DNA of 64,000 bases from NCBI RefSeq assembly GCF_900166635.1, contig NZ_LT800497.1, positions 968,303 through 1,032,302 on the forward strand, given 5' to 3'. The stretch comes from Oceanobacillus timonensis (lineage in GTDB: Bacteria; Bacillota; Bacilli; Bacillales; Amphibacillaceae). The notes beneath the pieces are model-generated. The model saw nothing but the letters and a program-made list of their open reading frames with translations, searched no databases and had not been told where the DNA came from. How positions within the stretch are numbered: position 1 is the first letter of the stretch; every line of letters begins with the position of its first letter. The translations under genes were made by a program, and so were the position numbers. Below are positions 25,632 through 34,332 of this stretch, in pieces.

Positions 25632-27692
25632 TTAATCAATGATATAATCTTGGATTAACTTATAAATATATTCTTTCGAGCTGGCCTGAATCAGTTTAGG
25701 TAACAGACTGGACGAAGAAGCTATTTTCATTAGCTGCATCAGTGCGTGAATATGCTGTTTTTTGTCCACTGCAGCAATCATAATCATCAAGTGAATCTGA
25801 TGGTTTTCTTCTCCGTAAGCTACGCCGTTACGAATTTTTAATAGACTCATTCCAACTTGTTTGACACCTTCCTCAGGTGTAGCATGTGGAATAGCGACAT
25901 GTTCGCCAATGGCAATATAGGAATCTTCTTTGGAATGCTGGATAGCTGCTTCTATATAATGAGGCGTAATATACTCATTTTTAAGCAATGGAGCTCCGCA
26001 CAGCCGAATGGCCTCATCAAAGGAGGAGACAGATTCTCTCAGTGTCATATGATTCACTGTCAGAAAATCATATAACTCTTTTTCTCCTGCTGTGGCGGCT
26101 TGTTTTGTAATAGAAGCATTTTTATCTCTGTGGATAAAAGCATAGAGTTCCTTCCGCAGACTTTTTTCATCGGAAACGGCCGCATACTGCTGAATCTTTA
26201 ACATTAAATCATCCACATTGATTTCATTTGGGATATAATCGTATACCTCCAGCATCACTTGTTTACGAATCCGCTGTTTATCTTCCGTACGCAGAATTGG
26301 TTTGCAGATAAACAATTTTTTATCTGTTTCTAATGAAACGGGCGAGAAGACAATATCGTATTCGAGTTCGTAATGTAAAAACTCCCTGACAGATAACCAA
26401 TCCAAAAATACGAATTCAGGAAAGAGCTCTCGAAGCTGCTGGAACATTAAACGGGAAATGGAAATTCCCCGCGGACATACCACCAGGGCTTTTATTTTTT
26501 GAGCCATGCTTTCTCCCTGTTTATGCATCCAGCCGCTGATTAACATCACAATATACGTGATTTCATTTTCAGGAATCTTGCTTTCTATCACTTCCTCAAG
26601 CGGCGTAATTGCTAAATGAACCAGATGGCGAATCTGTTCGAATTCTTCATTATCGTTATCTTCAAAAAGAATTGAATCGGTCAGCTGATATTTAATCCGG
26701 TAATACGCTGGTGTTACATGCTGCAGCAGCTTATCGATTAACTGTTTACGGTCATGGAAATTAATACAGGCATTCTTTTCAAAGAGCCGGACCATTTTAT
26801 CGATGGCTGGTACCAGGTCAGGAATATAATCCTCGGTCATCCATGAATTCCGGTGGACACTTCCTGTTAACAGGTTCAATGTAATAAAAATGCGTTCCGG
26901 CGTTGGAAGTTTTTTGTCGTATAGAATTTCTTCTGTTGCTTGATATTCCTTTGTATTAGAGAGCTCATCATAACGGATAAACAAAGGCTGAATCGAATAT
27001 CCTTTTTGAATTCTCCGCAGAATCAAGACAAAGACAGCCGGAAGTGTCATCATAATTTCATCTGTAAATTGAATGGTCAGCTTTTGTTCAACCCGTTCTA
27101 ACCGGCGCTCGAACTGATCAACCAGTTCATCCTCCAGCATCAGGATTTCCTGCAGCTTTCTTTTATTGTCATCATGCAGAATCAATTCATTTGCGAGTCC
27201 TATCATCATCTTGCGCGCTTGAAATTCGTTACCTATAATCTGATACCCATCTTTTCTTGTGTACTTTATTTTCAATTGATAAGCATCTAACAGCTTCTGA
27301 GCATGCTTCATATCATTTAAAATGGTATTCTTGCTGACATCTAACTGTCTGGTTAAACCGCTTAACGAGATAGCATCTTTTCCGCCTAATATGGCCATAA
27401 TCAGAAATCTTCCCCGATGCTGTTCTGACATCACTCCATCTTGGAATTTGGAATCTGCAGTGATGCTTTGCTTCACCGTCGCAGTTAAAATAGATTGATC
27501 AATGATAAATTGCCCTTTTTTGGTTCGTTCGATTTCTGGCAAATGGCTATCTTGTAACCATGTATTTATTTTTTGAAAGGTGTAGCCTAATTGTCGGCGA
27601 GAAAGATTATATTTATCTGCAAGCTCTGAGCTTGTAATACTTGTGTCATTGATTAATGCATTAAAAATAATCTCTTCTCTTTCTCCTAACAC
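25632..27692 (-). CDS. PRD-containing transcriptional activator with EIIB- and EIIA-like domains
   Basis: A 686-residue regulator of the MtlR/BglG-type activator group. Domain order: HTH (about 4-60; SELADKYNLSRRQLGYTFQK), second HTH (90-150; LTRQLDVSKNTILNDMKHAQ), two PTS regulation domains (about 185-285 and 295-400), an EIIB-like domain with VVCPRGISISRL (about 415), and a C-terminal EIIA domain with HVAIPHATPEEGV (around 605). Such proteins are phosphorylated by HPr and EIIB to sense substrate and sugar status. The frame reaches 27719, but GTG at 27692 has AAAGGAGG 7 bases upstream. It starts the polyol PTS operon, with a cre-like site before it. Confidence 0.9.
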   Translation of the reverse strand: MLGEREEIIFNALINDTSITSSELADKYNLSRRQLGYTFQKINTWLQDSHLPEIERTKKGQFIIDQSILTATVKQSITADSKFQDGVMSEQHRGRFLIMAILGGKDAISLSGLTRQLDVSKNTILNDMKHAQKLLDAYQLKIKYTRKDGYQIIGNEFQARKMMIGLANELILHDDNKRKLQEILMLEDELVDQFERRLERVEQKLTIQFTDEIMMTLPAVFVLILRRIQKGYSIQPLFIRYDELSNTKEYQATEEILYDKKLPTPERIFITLNLLTGSVHRNSWMTEDYIPDLVPAIDKMVRLFEKNACINFHDRKQLIDKLLQHVTPAYYRIKYQLTDSILFEDNDNEEFEQIRHLVHLAITPLEEVIESKIPENEITYIVMLISGWMHKQGESMAQKIKALVVCPRGISISRLMFQQLRELFPEFVFLDWLSVREFLHYELEYDIVFSPVSLETDKKLFICKPILRTEDKQRIRKQVMLEVYDYIPNEINVDDLMLKIQQYAAVSDEKSLRKELYAFIHRDKNASITKQAATAGEKELYDFLTVNHMTLRESVSSFDEAIRLCGAPLLKNEYITPHYIEAAIQHSKEDSYIAIGEHVAIPHATPEEGVKQVGMSLLKIRNGVAYGEENHQIHLMIMIAAVDKKQHIHALMQLMKIASSSSLLPKLIQASSKEYIYKLIQDYIID

Positions 27693-27739
27693 AATGTCGC
27701 CTCCTTTGATTAGAATCATATCAATTGCTAAACAATAAA

Positions 27740-27753
27740 TGAATGCGCTTACA
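27740..27753. promoter_or_regulatory. CcpA cre-like site
   Basis: TGAATGCGCTTACA differs at one position from the degenerate cre consensus TGWNANCGNTNWCA. It lies 48 bases upstream of the start of the PRD regulator and would place the PTS operon under carbon catabolite repression. The following gap to 28148 shows no convincing gene. Confidence 0.6.
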
Positions 27754-28148
27754 TCACAAAATAAAGAAGTATCTTTGTATCATATTGTGATAATCCATCT
27801 TGTCCTATTTTACGTAATATTTTGACATGATAGAAGTAATGGAACACAATGGGCCGATTTTTAATTTAACAAGAAAAGGAAATTATCATGGAGAGCAATC
27901 CGTAGAAATCCTGTAAAATGACGGGTGTCTGGAAAAAGATGGGGAGCATTTGTGTGAAGCAGCTGGAGAATGATTATCAAATGGCAATGAGAGAAATAGA
28001 AGCGAAGTAAACGTATTACGCAATAAAATGGCAAGGTTTATTACTTGTACGGATGCCGTTTGTAATAAACTATTAACATTTTTGTAACTTAGTAGTTGGG
28101 AAAATGTGCTATTATTGAATTTGGCGAATATTTAAGGGGGACTACATA

Positions 28149-29477
28149 ATGAAAAAAATAGTAGCTACGGTTGCTACGGGTGTCATTCTAGGTGGCTCTT
28201 GTTTATCAAATGTTTCAGCAGCGGGATATCAGGTTCAAAATGGTGATAACTTGTGGAATATAGCAAAAGAATATAGTACAAGTGTTGACAAATTATTTGA
28301 TTTAAATAATTTAAAGTCATCTCTCATTCTTCCAAATCAAGTATTAATTATTGACGAACAATACAAGATACAAAAGGGCGATACATTATCTAGTATCGGA
28401 CATAAATTAGGTGTAACGGTTACTGATTTGAAAGAATGGAATAATCTTGAATCAGATCTTATTTTTATTGGTCAAATGTTAACGATTAAGAAATCAAATG
28501 TGGAAAAAACAGATGCACCGGTTGCACAAGTACCTGATAATAAATCAGCTAATGAAGATGAATTGAATGAAAATAATCAGGCAAGTGAAGATATAGAAGC
28601 AGCGGAAGCGGAAGCTGAAGAAGCAGCACAAGCAGAGGCTGAAGCTAAAGAGGCAGAAGAGGCTGAAGCAGCAAAAGCGGAGGAAGAAGCTAGAGAGGCA
28701 GAAGAGGCTGAAGCAGCAAAAGCGGAGGAAGAAGCTAGAGAGGCAGAAGAGGCTGAAGCAGCAAAAGCGGAGGAAGAAGCTAAAGAGGCAGAAGAAGCTG
28801 AAGAAGCAGAAGCGGAGGAAGAAGCTAAAGAAGCAGAAGAAGCTAAAGAAGCAGAAGAAGCTAAAGAGGCAGAAGAAGCTAAAGAGGCAGAAGAAGCTAA
28901 AGAGGCAGAAGAAGCTAAAGAAGCAGAAGAAGCTAAAGAGGCAGAAGAAGCTAAAGAAGCAGAAGAAGCTGAATTAGCAGCGCAAGCGGAAGCAGAAGAA
29001 GCAGCGCAAGCAGAGGCAGAAGCTGAAGAAGCAGCACAAGCGGAAGCAGAAGCTGAAGAAGCAGCACAAGCGGAAGCAGAAGCTGAAGAAGCAGCACAAG
29101 CGGAAGCAGGAGCTGAAGCAGCTACTGTAAACTCCACAGAAAATGAGGAACCTGTAACGGAAACCAACACACAAGAACAAGCTAGCGGTGAAACAATCTC
29201 TGTAACTTCTACCGCGTATACAGCTAACTGTGAAGGATGTTCTGGTGTTACATCAACTGGAATTGACTTAAACGCAAACCCGAATGAAAAGGTCATTGCT
29301 GTTGATCCAAATGTGATTCCGTTAGGTACAGAAGTGTATGTTGAAGGCTATGGTAATGCAGTAGCCGGCGATATTGGCGGCGCAATTAACGGTAATAGAA
29401 TCGATGTTCATGTTCCGACAGATGAAGAGGCTCTTAACTGGGGCGTACGTGAAGTTAATGTGACTGTCGTAGAATAG
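28149..29477 (+). CDS. LysM - low-complexity - 3D domain cell wall protein
   Basis: A 442-residue exported wall protein. A Sec signal peptide (residues 1-24, ending NVSAA) precedes two LysM domains (about 27-67 and 72-113; YQVQNGDNLWNIAKEYS, YKIQKGDTLSSIGHKLG) that bind peptidoglycan. Then comes a long Ala/Glu/Lys tract (about 145-325) made of 15-, 6- and 10-residue repeats, and a C-terminal 3D domain (about 350-442) with the conserved Asp residues in VAGDIGG and NRIDVHV, typical of YocH/Sps-like lytic enzymes. YocH of Bacillus subtilis is controlled by WalRK; a TGTAAT-N5-ATTAAC element at 28061 is only a weak match to a WalR box. Confidence 0.9.
   Translation: MKKIVATVATGVILGGSCLSNVSAAGYQVQNGDNLWNIAKEYSTSVDKLFDLNNLKSSLILPNQVLIIDEQYKIQKGDTLSSIGHKLGVTVTDLKEWNNLESDLIFIGQMLTIKKSNVEKTDAPVAQVPDNKSANEDELNENNQASEDIEAAEAEAEEAAQAEAEAKEAEEAEAAKAEEEAREAEEAEAAKAEEEAREAEEAEAAKAEEEAKEAEEAEEAEAEEEAKEAEEAKEAEEAKEAEEAKEAEEAKEAEEAKEAEEAKEAEEAKEAEEAELAAQAEAEEAAQAEAEAEEAAQAEAEAEEAAQAEAEAEEAAQAEAGAEAATVNSTENEEPVTETNTQEQASGETISVTSTAYTANCEGCSGVTSTGIDLNANPNEKVIAVDPNVIPLGTEVYVEGYGNAVAGDIGGAINGNRIDVHVPTDEEALNWGVREVNVTVVE
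28645..29115 (+). repeat. Coding tandem repeats (45-, 18- and 30-bp units)
   Basis: Inside the LysM-3D gene, three near-identical 45-bp copies (AREAEEAEAAKAEEE) are followed by about nine 18-bp copies (EAKEAE) and then about four 30-bp copies (EAAQAEAEAE). Neighbouring copies are almost identical in DNA, so length variation between strains is expected. Confidence 0.88.
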
Positions 29478-29503
29478 TAGAAACTTAATAGAACAAATTT
29501 GAG

Positions 29504-29540
29504 GGAAAGTACTTTGCAATAAGGTGCTTTCCTTTTTTAT
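29504..29540 (+). terminator. Rho-independent terminator of the LysM-3D gene
   Basis: GGAAAGTACTTT pairs with AAGGTGCTTTCC (12 bp with two G-T pairs) around a five-base loop, followed by six T. Confidence 0.88.
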
Positions 29541-29714
29541 GCCGTGACGCTGCTACTAAAGTAACAGCAGGTAGTAGTATACACTTCTAAAAAGAATCTG
29601 GCCCATTCATTTCTCTTATATATGATCATTGATACAAACAAAGAAAAGATTATTACGACAGGAGCTGTAATTATTACGATTAAAACTTTGTGTATCATTG
29701 ATTTATCGCAGTAT

Positions 29715-29756
29715 AATTGGCTGGGACAGGGACTGCGCTTACTCGCCCCATCGAAC
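29715..29756 (-). repeat. Intergenic repeat related to the element at 49094
   Basis: Read on the minus strand this stretch has GATGGGGCGAGTAAGCGCA followed by GTCCCTGTCCCAGCCAATT. The element at 49094-49282 has GATGGGACGAGTAAACGCA at one end and GCAGTCCCAGCCAGTT at the other. It lies in the 592-bp gap 29478-30069, where I see no convincing gene. Confidence 0.55.
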
Positions 29757-30069
29757 CTCGTTGTCGCAATATCTGCACTACACATCCATGTGTGTTGAAC
29801 CTCCCCTTGAAGGAAGTTTCACTTTATTTCAGCAAAAAAAAGGCGGATTGACTATCTTGTTAATAGGATATTCTATAATTAGTATCTGCTAATAGATTCT
29901 AGTATAATTAGCTTGTATGTAGTATAATCGCATTGTTTCATCCACTGAGTGGGATGATAATTACCAATATTATCAAGTTTATAAAATATAATGCAGACCA
30001 TGATAGAAATGGAAGCTTTTTGAACTCAAACTTTTAAAGATATTCTTAAATAGAGAGGTGATGATAAAG

Positions 30070-30513
30070 ATGACGAAACAAGAACAAGAGGACTCAGAAT
30101 CATATGTTGAAATTATTGGTGATACGGTTGTCGGAAAGGATTTAATCATGACGATTTCCATCAGTGTGGTTCTCAGCTTTATTGGCTTTTTTACTGGCAG
30201 AGAACTTATTTTTCCGCGGATTGCTCCGGAAGAAATGATTCTGTCTTACTCCTTATTGTTAGGTATCGCCGGCAGTGTAACGGGTCTGCTTGTGAACACG
30301 TTTTTATTTAAGCCAAAGCGAACATTAAATGAAACGGCATCTACCAATACAGAGCTATCGGAAATATATGAGAACCTGCAGCTGGATATGGAAGAAGAAC
30401 GTGCGTCTATTTTAAATGATCCAGTTATCACAGAAGAGATGAAGGAACAGGGTTTTTATGACATGTTTATTCCTGATGAAGAAAAAGACCTTCCACAAAA
30501 AGAGAAGAAATAG
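30070..30513 (+). CDS. Small membrane subunit preceding a TctA-type permease
   Basis: A 147-residue protein with two hydrophobic segments (about 30-50 and 61-85; LIMTISISVVLSFIGFFTG, YSLLLGIAGSVTGLLVNTF) and a long acidic cytosolic tail. The frame begins at 30058, but those codons lie in the AGAGGTGAT ribosome site, so the ATG at 30070 is preferred. It ends 23 bases before the TctA-like permease gene and almost certainly works with it. It does not resemble a standard four-helix TctB, so it may be an alternative small subunit. No function is known to me. Confidence 0.75.
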   Translation: MTKQEQEDSESYVEIIGDTVVGKDLIMTISISVVLSFIGFFTGRELIFPRIAPEEMILSYSLLLGIAGSVTGLLVNTFLFKPKRTLNETASTNTELSEIYENLQLDMEEERASILNDPVITEEMKEQGFYDMFIPDEEKDLPQKEKK

Positions 30514-30536
30514 TTGAAAGAGGAGAATGAACGAAG

Positions 30537-31892
30537 ATGGATGTGTTATTGATATCAATCGTATTAGCGGTTATTGCGGGGCTTATATTTACAGCCATTG
30601 GATTAATTTCCGGTTCGGATGAAACGGCTGTGATTGTCCCTGCAACATTAATTGTCGTGTTATTGGGAGCACCTCCAGAGGCTGTTTTTGCTTTTTTCAT
30701 GTCTGCTGTGCTTTCGAAGCATCTCACGCATGCGATTCCTACGACGTTAATGGGGGTTCCGGGAGATACGACAGCGACACCGATGTTGGATCATGCGAAC
30801 TTTATGCGGCGAATCGGGTTACCGCATATTGCCCTGCGGAAAATGATTTCCGGAGGGGTTATTGGTGCCTTTATTGCGCTCCCTGTTTCTTTGGCATTTG
30901 CGGTGTTCCTAAGCCAATTCGGGGATTTTTTCCAGGAGAACTCCGGACTTATATTTACGTTGGCAGCTGTGCTGATTGGATATTTTTCCAAAGGGCGCTG
31001 GGCGAGTATTATTTTAATTATTCCGCTTGCCCTTGTCATCCAAGGATTAAACTTGGTCAGTACGAATATTTTAGGGACTGGTTTATCAATCAGTTTCTTC
31101 TTGGGGATTGCCATTGGGCCGATGTTTACCGATATGTTATTAGCCTCGTCTGCAAGCGGGCGTGCACTGATTCAACGTCAGCAGCCGAATGAATATAAAT
31201 TAGCTCCGGAAAAGAAATCATGGACGGGCTACTTTCCGAATCCATTCAAAGTACTAACGAAAAAACAAACCGCATCGGTCGGCGGGACATCGTTTTTAGC
31301 TTCCTTGACCTTTGCGTTAAGTCCGGTCGGGATGACCGCATTAATGGGAGAAATAGTCGGTTCGCGTGTCAAAGGACAATATAAAAAATCAACAACCAGC
31401 TTGTCTACTATGAATGGGGTAACCGAATCTACCTATATTGCAGAAACCATTATTCCGCTTGTTGCTTTTGGTATTCCGCTCAGTCCCGTAGCAATCGGGC
31501 CTGCGCAAGCTTTATTTAACGCACCGCCGGTATTTACAGCTGATCCAGTTCATAATCTACATACGTTAATGGAACCGATCGATTTTCTTATCTACGGGTT
31601 GATTGGCATTATTGTTGCTGCTGTTATCGCATATCCATTCTCCATGAATTTTGCGAGAAAAGCGACTGTGCTTGTGTTAAAGCATATTAATCAGGAAGCT
31701 ATTATTGCGATGTTTATCGGGGTGGTTACCCTGCTTGCATTTTATGAGGGGGGACTGGTCAGTGTTACTGTCACTTTTGCGATGGCAATGGTCGGCGGTT
31801 TATTGAATCGTTTCCTTGGTGTGGGGATCGGTGTTCAATTTATGATATTCTACGGTTCCGGCTGGATTGTCACGACGTTATTGGGAATGTAG
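30537..31892 (+). CDS. Tripartite tricarboxylate transporter TctA-family permease
   Basis: A 451-residue protein with about 10-12 membrane segments. Features of the TctA family include VFAFFMSAVLSKHLTHAIPT, TLMGVPGDTTATPML (the conserved G-x-P-G-x-x-x-T loop) and a second related loop VTESTYIAETIIPLVAFGIP in the other half. TctA normally works with a periplasmic or lipoprotein TctC and a small TctB; no binding protein is encoded here, so transport may be binding-protein independent. It follows the small membrane gene and is closed by a terminator. Carboxylate uptake is the family role; the substrate is unknown. Confidence 0.87.
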   Translation: MDVLLISIVLAVIAGLIFTAIGLISGSDETAVIVPATLIVVLLGAPPEAVFAFFMSAVLSKHLTHAIPTTLMGVPGDTTATPMLDHANFMRRIGLPHIALRKMISGGVIGAFIALPVSLAFAVFLSQFGDFFQENSGLIFTLAAVLIGYFSKGRWASIILIIPLALVIQGLNLVSTNILGTGLSISFFLGIAIGPMFTDMLLASSASGRALIQRQQPNEYKLAPEKKSWTGYFPNPFKVLTKKQTASVGGTSFLASLTFALSPVGMTALMGEIVGSRVKGQYKKSTTSLSTMNGVTESTYIAETIIPLVAFGIPLSPVAIGPAQALFNAPPVFTADPVHNLHTLMEPIDFLIYGLIGIIVAAVIAYPFSMNFARKATVLVLKHINQEAIIAMFIGVVTLLAFYEGGLVSVTVTFAMAMVGGLLNRFLGVGIGVQFMIFYGSGWIVTTLLGM

Positions 31893-31900
31893 CATCTCAT

Positions 31901-31940
31901 ATATAGCGGGGCAGTGGAAACGTGCTCCGCTATATTTATA
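31901..31940 (+). terminator. Rho-independent terminator of the TctA gene
   Basis: ATATAGCGGGGCA pairs with TGCTCCGCTATAT over 13 bp (one G-T) with a nine-base loop; the tail is TTATAT. Confidence 0.8.
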
Positions 31941-32015
31941 TAACAGGAACAATCTATCAAACACGAAACATCCCTGCAAATATGATACGATATCAACGGA
32001 AAGGGTGTGGAACGC

Positions 32016-32861
32016 ATGAAATTAATCGCAATTGATTTAGATGGTACGTTATTAGGGGAAGATGGAAAAATCAGTGAATCGAACCAGGAAGCTATTCGCA
32101 TGAGACAAGCGAACGGTGATATTGTTGCTTTTTGCTCCGGGAGATCATTACATGATATGCAGGAAATTGCGACATTATCCAATATAGAGGTTCCGCTGAT
32201 TTGTGCGAACGGGTCATTGACCAGTGTAAATGGAGAGGTTATTCGCAGTCAGATACTGGTTCCGGACAAGTTAACAGAAATCATGGATACAGTATCTCAA
32301 AGCGGATTGTATTTTGAAATCTATACCAATAAAGGCATATATATTCAAAAAGATAAAAAGCAAATTTTAGAAACGGAGAAGGAAGCTCTTTTTGATACAC
32401 CAGAAGAAAAGGAAAAAGCTGAACATATTATCTACATACAAAATAAACAGTATGGCATGGTAGAAGTAGATGATTACTTAGAAGCGGGGGTTACAGAGCT
32501 GGAGCCGTATAAAGTGTTTATTATGTCCTTTCGGCGGGATGCGTTAGAGAAGCTTACAAAAGGCTGGGAAGACAGATCGGATATCTCCATCACTACGTCA
32601 GGATACCAAAAATTAGAAGTTGCGCATCCGGACGCAAGCAAAGGAAATGCATTGAAAGAACTGGCAAACTATTATCAAATTGCTCAAGCGGATACGGCTT
32701 GCATTGGAGATAATCTGAATGATATTTCCATGTTTGCATATGCGGGGACTTCTATTGCCATGCAAAATGCAGAACCGGAAGTCAAGGAATATGCAGACGA
32801 TATTACTCACAGTAACGATGAAAATGGAGTTAGTTACGCTTTGCGTGAAATAATTGAGTAG
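32016..32861 (+). CDS. Cof-type HAD-family phosphatase
   Basis: A 281-residue hydrolase of the Cof/YidA (HAD subclass IIB) group. Motif I is DLDGTLLG at residue 8 with the nucleophilic Asp, motif II FCSGRS, motif III Lys in KGNALKELA, and motif IV CIGDNLNDISMF. It should dephosphorylate sugar phosphates or similar metabolites. The frame extends to a GTG at 32007, but the ATG at 32016 has AAAGGGTG at correct spacing. It stands alone between a TctA permease and a convergent exporter. Confidence 0.9.
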   Translation: MKLIAIDLDGTLLGEDGKISESNQEAIRMRQANGDIVAFCSGRSLHDMQEIATLSNIEVPLICANGSLTSVNGEVIRSQILVPDKLTEIMDTVSQSGLYFEIYTNKGIYIQKDKKQILETEKEALFDTPEEKEKAEHIIYIQNKQYGMVEVDDYLEAGVTELEPYKVFIMSFRRDALEKLTKGWEDRSDISITTSGYQKLEVAHPDASKGNALKELANYYQIAQADTACIGDNLNDISMFAYAGTSIAMQNAEPEVKEYADDITHSNDENGVSYALREIIE

Positions 32862-32896
32862 AGAAGCGTAGGAAAATGCAATCATCCTTTGTATAA

Positions 32897-32957
32897 CAAA
32901 ATCCGAACCCGTTCCACACTTTTAAATCAGAAGGTGTGGACTGGATTCGGATTTTAT
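32897..32957. terminator. Terminator between convergent genes
   Basis: AAAATCCGAA ... TTCCACACTT pairs with AAGGTGTGGA ... TTCGGATTTT, a long interrupted stem with T-runs on both strands. It serves the HAD gene and the AI-2E family gene. Confidence 0.85.
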
Positions 32958-32971
32958 TTATTTGCAAGTTT

Positions 32972-34057
32972 TTATTCTTCTACTTTTTCAACGGATTTTT
33001 TCTTCACGAATTGAAATAAACCGACTTCATGGGCTGCCTGGAATGCACTGACAACGAACGGGCCAAATATAAGGCCGAGTACGCCGAAGAAAACAAAACC
33101 GAAATACATGGATAAAACGGTCGGCAGCGCGGCGAGTCCCATTTGATCGCCGAGTACCTTTGGTTCTGTGATTCGCCGGATAATGAGTAAGAATAAGGCT
33201 AATATCATCAGTTGCAGGCCTGTTGGAACATCGCCGATAAGCATCATCACACCGCCCCATGGCACAAGGATTAATGCCGGACCAACATAAAGCGGAATAA
33301 TATCCACCAGCCAGATAATAAAGGTCATAAAGAGCGCAAAACGTGGTGAAATGTATAATAAACTCAGATAGGTCAGTATAAAAATCATCACACTAAGCAG
33401 AAATTGCGCTTTCCAATATCCCCAGAAAACCGATTTTAAACGCTGGAAGAATGTTTTTAGCTTTGTAGCTGTTTTTTCAGGGAAAAGAGCGTAAAATGCT
33501 TGAAACAGTTTGGGTAAATCCAGACTGAATAAAAAGAAGGTAATCAAATAAACAAGCGAAACAAAGAGCAGGTTAGGAATCGATTGCACCCATGATCCCA
33601 ACATACCGATGAAGTCCTCTACCAAGTCATACCCTGTATTTAACAGCCGATCGGATTGGCGATTCAACTCACTGATAATGGAATCGCGCTGCGGTGAATC
33701 CGCAATTAAGTCATTGAAGCGGTAAATTACCTCGTCGATAATCGTTTGAATTTCACTTCCGTATCTGGGAACATTTTGGCTCCATTCGACGATACGGCTA
33801 ATCGCACTTGTCAGCATAACATAAACTAATCCGCACGCGATGACGACAAATGATGTAAAAACAACCGTAACTGGCCAGATTCGTTTCTCTGTCTTGAATG
33901 ATTTTTTTAATACATTCACCAGCGGTTCAAATATGATTGCTGTTAATAAGGCCAGTAAAACAGGCACAAATACGGAAAAGTAAAAGTATAAAAACACACC
34001 TATTGCTATAAGCAATAAGCCAATCGTTATTTTTTTGATGAGTGATTGATTTAACAA
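32972..34057 (-). CDS. AI-2E family transporter
   Basis: A 361-residue membrane protein with about eight hydrophobic segments: two near the N-terminus, a soluble middle part (about 80-150) and a group of helices with LVDIIPLYVGPALILVPWGG and GLIFGPFVV, typical of the AI-2E/YtvI family. Members include TqsA (AI-2 export) and Na+/H+ exchangers of halophilic bacilli, so either function is possible. It starts with TTG, seven bases after GGGAGG. It is monocistronic. Confidence 0.85.
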   Translation of the reverse strand: MLNQSLIKKITIGLLLIAIGVFLYFYFSVFVPVLLALLTAIIFEPLVNVLKKSFKTEKRIWPVTVVFTSFVVIACGLVYVMLTSAISRIVEWSQNVPRYGSEIQTIIDEVIYRFNDLIADSPQRDSIISELNRQSDRLLNTGYDLVEDFIGMLGSWVQSIPNLLFVSLVYLITFFLFSLDLPKLFQAFYALFPEKTATKLKTFFQRLKSVFWGYWKAQFLLSVMIFILTYLSLLYISPRFALFMTFIIWLVDIIPLYVGPALILVPWGGVMMLIGDVPTGLQLMILALFLLIIRRITEPKVLGDQMGLAALPTVLSMYFGFVFFGVLGLIFGPFVVSAFQAAHEVGLFQFVKKKSVEKVEE

Positions 34058-34332
34058 AAGTTTTCCTCCCGCCGGGTTAAGTCCATGAATCGCAATAATA
34101 TTATTTTATCGTTCGCTCAACGAAATGTAAACTGATTGATTGATATGGAAATTTGATTTTCAGTAAGTGACAATAAACTCCCCGCATGAAGTATTCGTAT
34201 GCCATAGTACAAATTTTTCACAGTGTAATTGATTGTAAGACAAACATTATCAATCAGCAGATTGACAGTTTCTTAAATAAGTAATATTCTGTTATTAATT
34301 ATACGATTTTTTGTCGAAAAAAGGAGGCTATT

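Noticed and set aside
28061..28088. WalR box before the LysM-3D gene
   Set aside because: TGTAAT-N5-ATTAAC matches the second half of the consensus TGTWAH only partly, so it is not listed as a feature.
28577..29296. 239-codon Ser/Ala-rich frame opposite the LysM-3D gene
   Set aside because: It is the antisense of the Glu/Ala repeat and has no ribosome site or family features.
29537..29785. 82-codon minus-strand frame with a hydrophobic stretch
   Set aside because: It crosses the repeat motif at 29715-29756, has no ribosome site for the long form or the inner ATG, and no recognised family.
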